A stretch of DNA of 15,132 bases, from contig JANBQS010000582.1 in NCBI GenBank assembly GCA_027577415.1, forward strand, positions 1 through 15,132, written 5' to 3'. The notes beneath the pieces are model-generated. The model made no database searches and was not told the DNA's origin. It saw only the letters and a list, made by a program, of their open reading frames with translations. A program made the position numbers and the translations under genes. The DNA is from Coemansia sp. RSA 922 (taxonomy: Eukaryota; Kickxellomycota; Kickxellomycetes; Kickxellales; Kickxellaceae). Below, piece after piece: positions 12,763 through 15,132 of this stretch (position 1 is the stretch's first letter; each line of letters starts with the position of its first letter).

Positions 12763-15132
12763 CTAGTCCTTCTCTAGACCCAGTGCATTCTGACTGGCTT
12801 GGACTACCAGCAAACTGGCACTAGATCCAAAGCCCAAGATATACTCTGCAACAGAGCCCAAGGCATGGTGACGCTCAGCCTTTGCTTGGCTTGATGGTCG
12901 CTGAGTCGCTGCGGCTAGCTCTCGAGCGTTATTAAAGTATGGCAGGCTGAGTTGCACCGAGCGGCCACATACAATAAGATCTGGCGCAGAGAGCAAGCGG
13001 GATTTGAGCAAGAAAGTCTGCAACGGCGTTGTCGTCACAATAGTCTCGATAGTGAGGTTAGCAAACTGCGTGGCGCGCAGACCAGGCGACAGTGTAGAGT
13101 CGTCATCAATACCACTACGGTCCAGCCCGTCGACTCCATGGCGGAGCCCCGCAGCCTCAGTAGTAGACCGCGTGCCCTGTTGGCGTAGGCGCAGCTTCTG
13201 CGTAATCTTTTGGCGAATGCCACCACCCTCGCCTTGGTTCTCGCCAGACGTCGATATGCGCTCCAGTGACTCTCTGGTAGCAGCCTGGCCCAACTGCGGC
13301 TGGATCGACGGCGGCGCGGCAATCCCCTGCGTAGCGCCAGGCCCATGAGGCGAAGCAGTGGGCGAGGCCGAAGCGCCAGCAACACCACTAACCACGCTGC
13401 CAACAGAGTCCCGACGCCTATTGTGGTTGGAGTCGAGTGAGCGAGGATGCAAGCAAGAGGAAATAAACACCTCGTCTTCCTCGCGCTCAATGGCCTCGCC
13501 CTTGCCAGCACCAGCAGTGCCTGCCTCGGCATCCCAATCGCCGCCGTAATTGACACGGGTCGCAGCCAGATCCAAGTCATGCTGCTCGATAATGCCAGAG
13601 GACGCCAAGTGAGCAGTAGGCGGAACCGTCGTCAAGTGGTCGTCAGTGTCTCGGCTTCCAGGCTCGACAGCCCTGACAAAGCGCCAGACCAGGACCTGAA
13701 CGGCAGAGTGTGTGCAGAGGTCCGCCACTAGCCTGACCGCTTGGCGGTCATCAGGCCCGCCAAAGAACGGCACAACTACCAGTGGTACACGTCGGCCATC
13801 GCCAAAGTACATGGGGGTAAGCGAGGGCCCGCCAGCAACTCCGTGGTCAACGACGCCGGGCGTAGAGAACATAACGCGGGTCTCCTTCTGCTCCATCTTC
13901 TCCTCCTCATCGTCCTCTTCGGCTGGCAGCGCAATAGCGGGCTTGGCGGCTGAAAAGTCGCCACCGTCGGATATGCCACAGTCAATAAACACGCCGACAT
14001 GGCCACGCGCCTTATCGAACAGCGCCATGATAAAGGCCGCCTGCTGGTCAGTAGTGAAGCCCCAGCCCATGCTCTCGAACCACCCAGGCGCAATCTCGCC
14101 AGCACTGGCACCCGTGCTGCCACGACCAAACGCCGACACGACAGTAAACTCAGCATCGGCATCCCGAGCGCTGCCCAGCACATTGTCGACAAAGTGCTCA
14201 CGCTCGCTATACGACAGCGCAGCGTGGAACATGAGGTTGGCAACCCGCGCGAATGCCCTGAACATGGACATGGCCGGATCCATCATCACCTGCTGGTCAG
14301 ACTCGTACTCGTTCATAATCGACGAGTTGCGACCCGACAGCTCTAGCAACCGCAAGCCGAATACGCGAATAGGCCGGTACAAGTGTCTGTGAATGAGCTC
14401 TTGCGCATGGGCGCCGCTGACGTTGGCAGTCAGCTTGCGCGTCGACGAGAGCTCTGGCTGGTGGTGGAGGTATCCGAGCAGAGTCATGACGCCAGGAACT
14501 TGCTGCAACCGACTCAGTACCACCAAAATACTCATTGGCGCCCCGGCCTCAGGCCCATGCCGCTTAGTGAGCGCGCTGGCGTTATCGTCAGACTTGCCAA
14601 AGTCCTCGATACGCTGCTGGTACTTTGGCGGATACAGATACGCCACTGCGGGCGCCGTAACAAATGTTGTGACTAGCGCCATGACCACCATCATTGTAAA
14701 GATCTTGGTATTAATCACGCCTGCCTGCAGGCCGATATTCAACACAATCAGCTCCACGAGTCCCTTGCAGTTCATCAAGAAGCCGATAGTCAGAGACTCG
14801 CGCCACGAAAACTTGCTGAACCGCGCTGCCAACGTACAGCCCGCAATCTTGCCAACAAACGCCACAACACAGACAAGCACAAGCAGACCCCAGGTATTGC
14901 CGTCATTCAAGTCCGATAGATTGGTTTTAAGCCCAGAGAGCGCAAAGTATATCGGCAGCAAAAAGATCTGAACCAGATCTTCGATCTTTTCCGTGACCTT
15001 GATAGCGAACCCGCCATCGTGCGGGACAATGACGCCAATTAGGAATGCACCAAAAATGGCGTGGATGCCGATAGCGTCAGTGAAGAACGCAGATACCAGG
15101 ACCGCCATGAAGGTGACAAACAAGACGATCTG
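12763..15132 (-). CDS. KHA1: K+/H+ antiporter, CPA2 family (KHA1-like), 5' end outside the window
   Basis: This is a 789-aa C-terminal part; the frame remains open at the window edge, so start and first membrane helices are missing. Residues about 1-170 hold the last helices of a CPA2 cation/proton exchanger: IFGAFLIGVIVPHDGG, the loop EKIEDLVQIFLLPIYFALSG with LKT, and NCKGLVELIVLNIGL, all hallmark CPA2 segments also found in yeast Kha1 and plant CHX proteins. A long cytoplasmic tail of some 610 residues follows, with segments like the universal-stress-type regulatory domain (MSILVVLSRLQQVPGVMTLLGYL, VPLVVVPFFGGPDDRQAV, DLIVCGRSVQLSL). Low-complexity insertions interrupt it: an acidic EEDDEEEKMEQKE and Ser/Gly/Ala-rich stretches. 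In yeast Kha1 works in Golgi membranes in K+ and pH homeostasis; the same role here is inferred. The gene is GC-rich and intact as far as seen. Confidence 0.9.
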   Translation of the reverse strand, partial: QIVLFVTFMAVLVSAFFTDAIGIHAIFGAFLIGVIVPHDGGFAIKVTEKIEDLVQIFLLPIYFALSGLKTNLSDLNDGNTWGLLVLVCVVAFVGKIAGCTLAARFSKFSWRESLTIGFLMNCKGLVELIVLNIGLQAGVINTKIFTMMVVMALVTTFVTAPAVAYLYPPKYQQRIEDFGKSDDNASALTKRHGPEAGAPMSILVVLSRLQQVPGVMTLLGYLHHQPELSSTRKLTANVSGAHAQELIHRHLYRPIRVFGLRLLELSGRNSSIMNEYESDQQVMMDPAMSMFRAFARVANLMFHAALSYSEREHFVDNVLGSARDADAEFTVVSAFGRGSTGASAGEIAPGWFESMGWGFTTDQQAAFIMALFDKARGHVGVFIDCGISDGGDFSAAKPAIALPAEEDDEEEKMEQKETRVMFSTPGVVDHGVAGGPSLTPMYFGDGRRVPLVVVPFFGGPDDRQAVRLVADLCTHSAVQVLVWRFVRAVEPGSRDTDDHLTTVPPTAHLASSGIIEQHDLDLAATRVNYGGDWDAEAGTAGAGKGEAIEREEDEVFISSCLHPRSLDSNHNRRRDSVGSVVSGVAGASASPTASPHGPGATQGIAAPPSIQPQLGQAATRESLERISTSGENQGEGGGIRQKITQKLRLRQQGTRSTTEAAGLRHGVDGLDRSGIDDDSTLSPGLRATQFANLTIETIVTTTPLQTFLLKSRLLSAPDLIVCGRSVQLSLPYFNNARELAAATQRPSSQAKAERHHALGSVAEYILGFGSSASLLVVQASQNALGLEKD

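Noticed and set aside
13712..14392. 226-codon plus-strand frame and other open frames opposite the antiporter gene
   Set aside because: Antisense shadows in a GC-rich gene; the minus-strand antiporter frame carries clear family motifs.

Overview
The window looks like nuclear DNA of an early-diverging fungus, most likely Kickxellomycotina (the Coemansia/Linderina group). No prokaryotic operons or ribosome-binding sites are seen. Coding regions are intronless and moderately GC-rich, the spacers are AT-rich, and several start codons follow T-rich leaders. A fungal KHA1-type K+/H+ antiporter is present. Two long F-box-like/leucine-rich proteins resemble a family that, from memory of the family and not from a search, is strongly expanded in Kickxellales. 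The lineage call is therefore inference; the fungal call is firmer.

Layout. 1-1190 is an AT-rich spacer with no gene I can support. 1191-3083 (+) encodes a 630-aa F-box-like/LRR protein, followed at about 3156-3432 (+) by a decayed partial copy of a gene of the same family with a one-base frameshift. 3529-4788 (-) encodes a 419-aa protein that joins a coiled-coil, Gag-like N-terminus to a tyrosine-recombinase core-binding-like segment; it has no reverse transcriptase and no recombinase catalytic domain, so it looks like a DIRS-type relic or a domesticated derivative. Only 21 bp upstream of its ATG sits a complete but dead mariner transposon (4812-6098) with terminal inverted repeats, a TA target duplication and a transposase frame broken by two stops. 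6269-7963 (-) encodes a second large F-box-like/LRR protein (564 aa).

7964-10649 is a gene-poor AT-rich stretch. It holds two small possibly related minus-strand ORFs (8590-8760 and 8976-9266), a degenerate direct repeat of period about 337 bp (from 9461 and 9798), a plus-strand ORF of uncertain status (9897-10358), and a 207-bp foldback element (10431-10637). The foldback ends 12 bp from the stop codon of a short F-box/LRR gene (10650-11336, -). After another AT-rich spacer, a small basic protein gene (12347-12733, +) converges, with 29 bp between stop codons, on the 3' part of the KHA1-like antiporter gene (12763 to beyond 15132, -), whose N-terminus lies outside the window.

Taken together, this is a dynamic region next to a housekeeping gene. 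It holds F-box/LRR family members, probable substrate adaptors for SCF ubiquitin ligases, in intact, short and pseudogene states, interspersed with mobile-element relics. I see no convincing new defence or biosynthetic system. The least ordinary objects are the Gag/recombinase fusion, the mariner inserted in its leader, and the foldback element.
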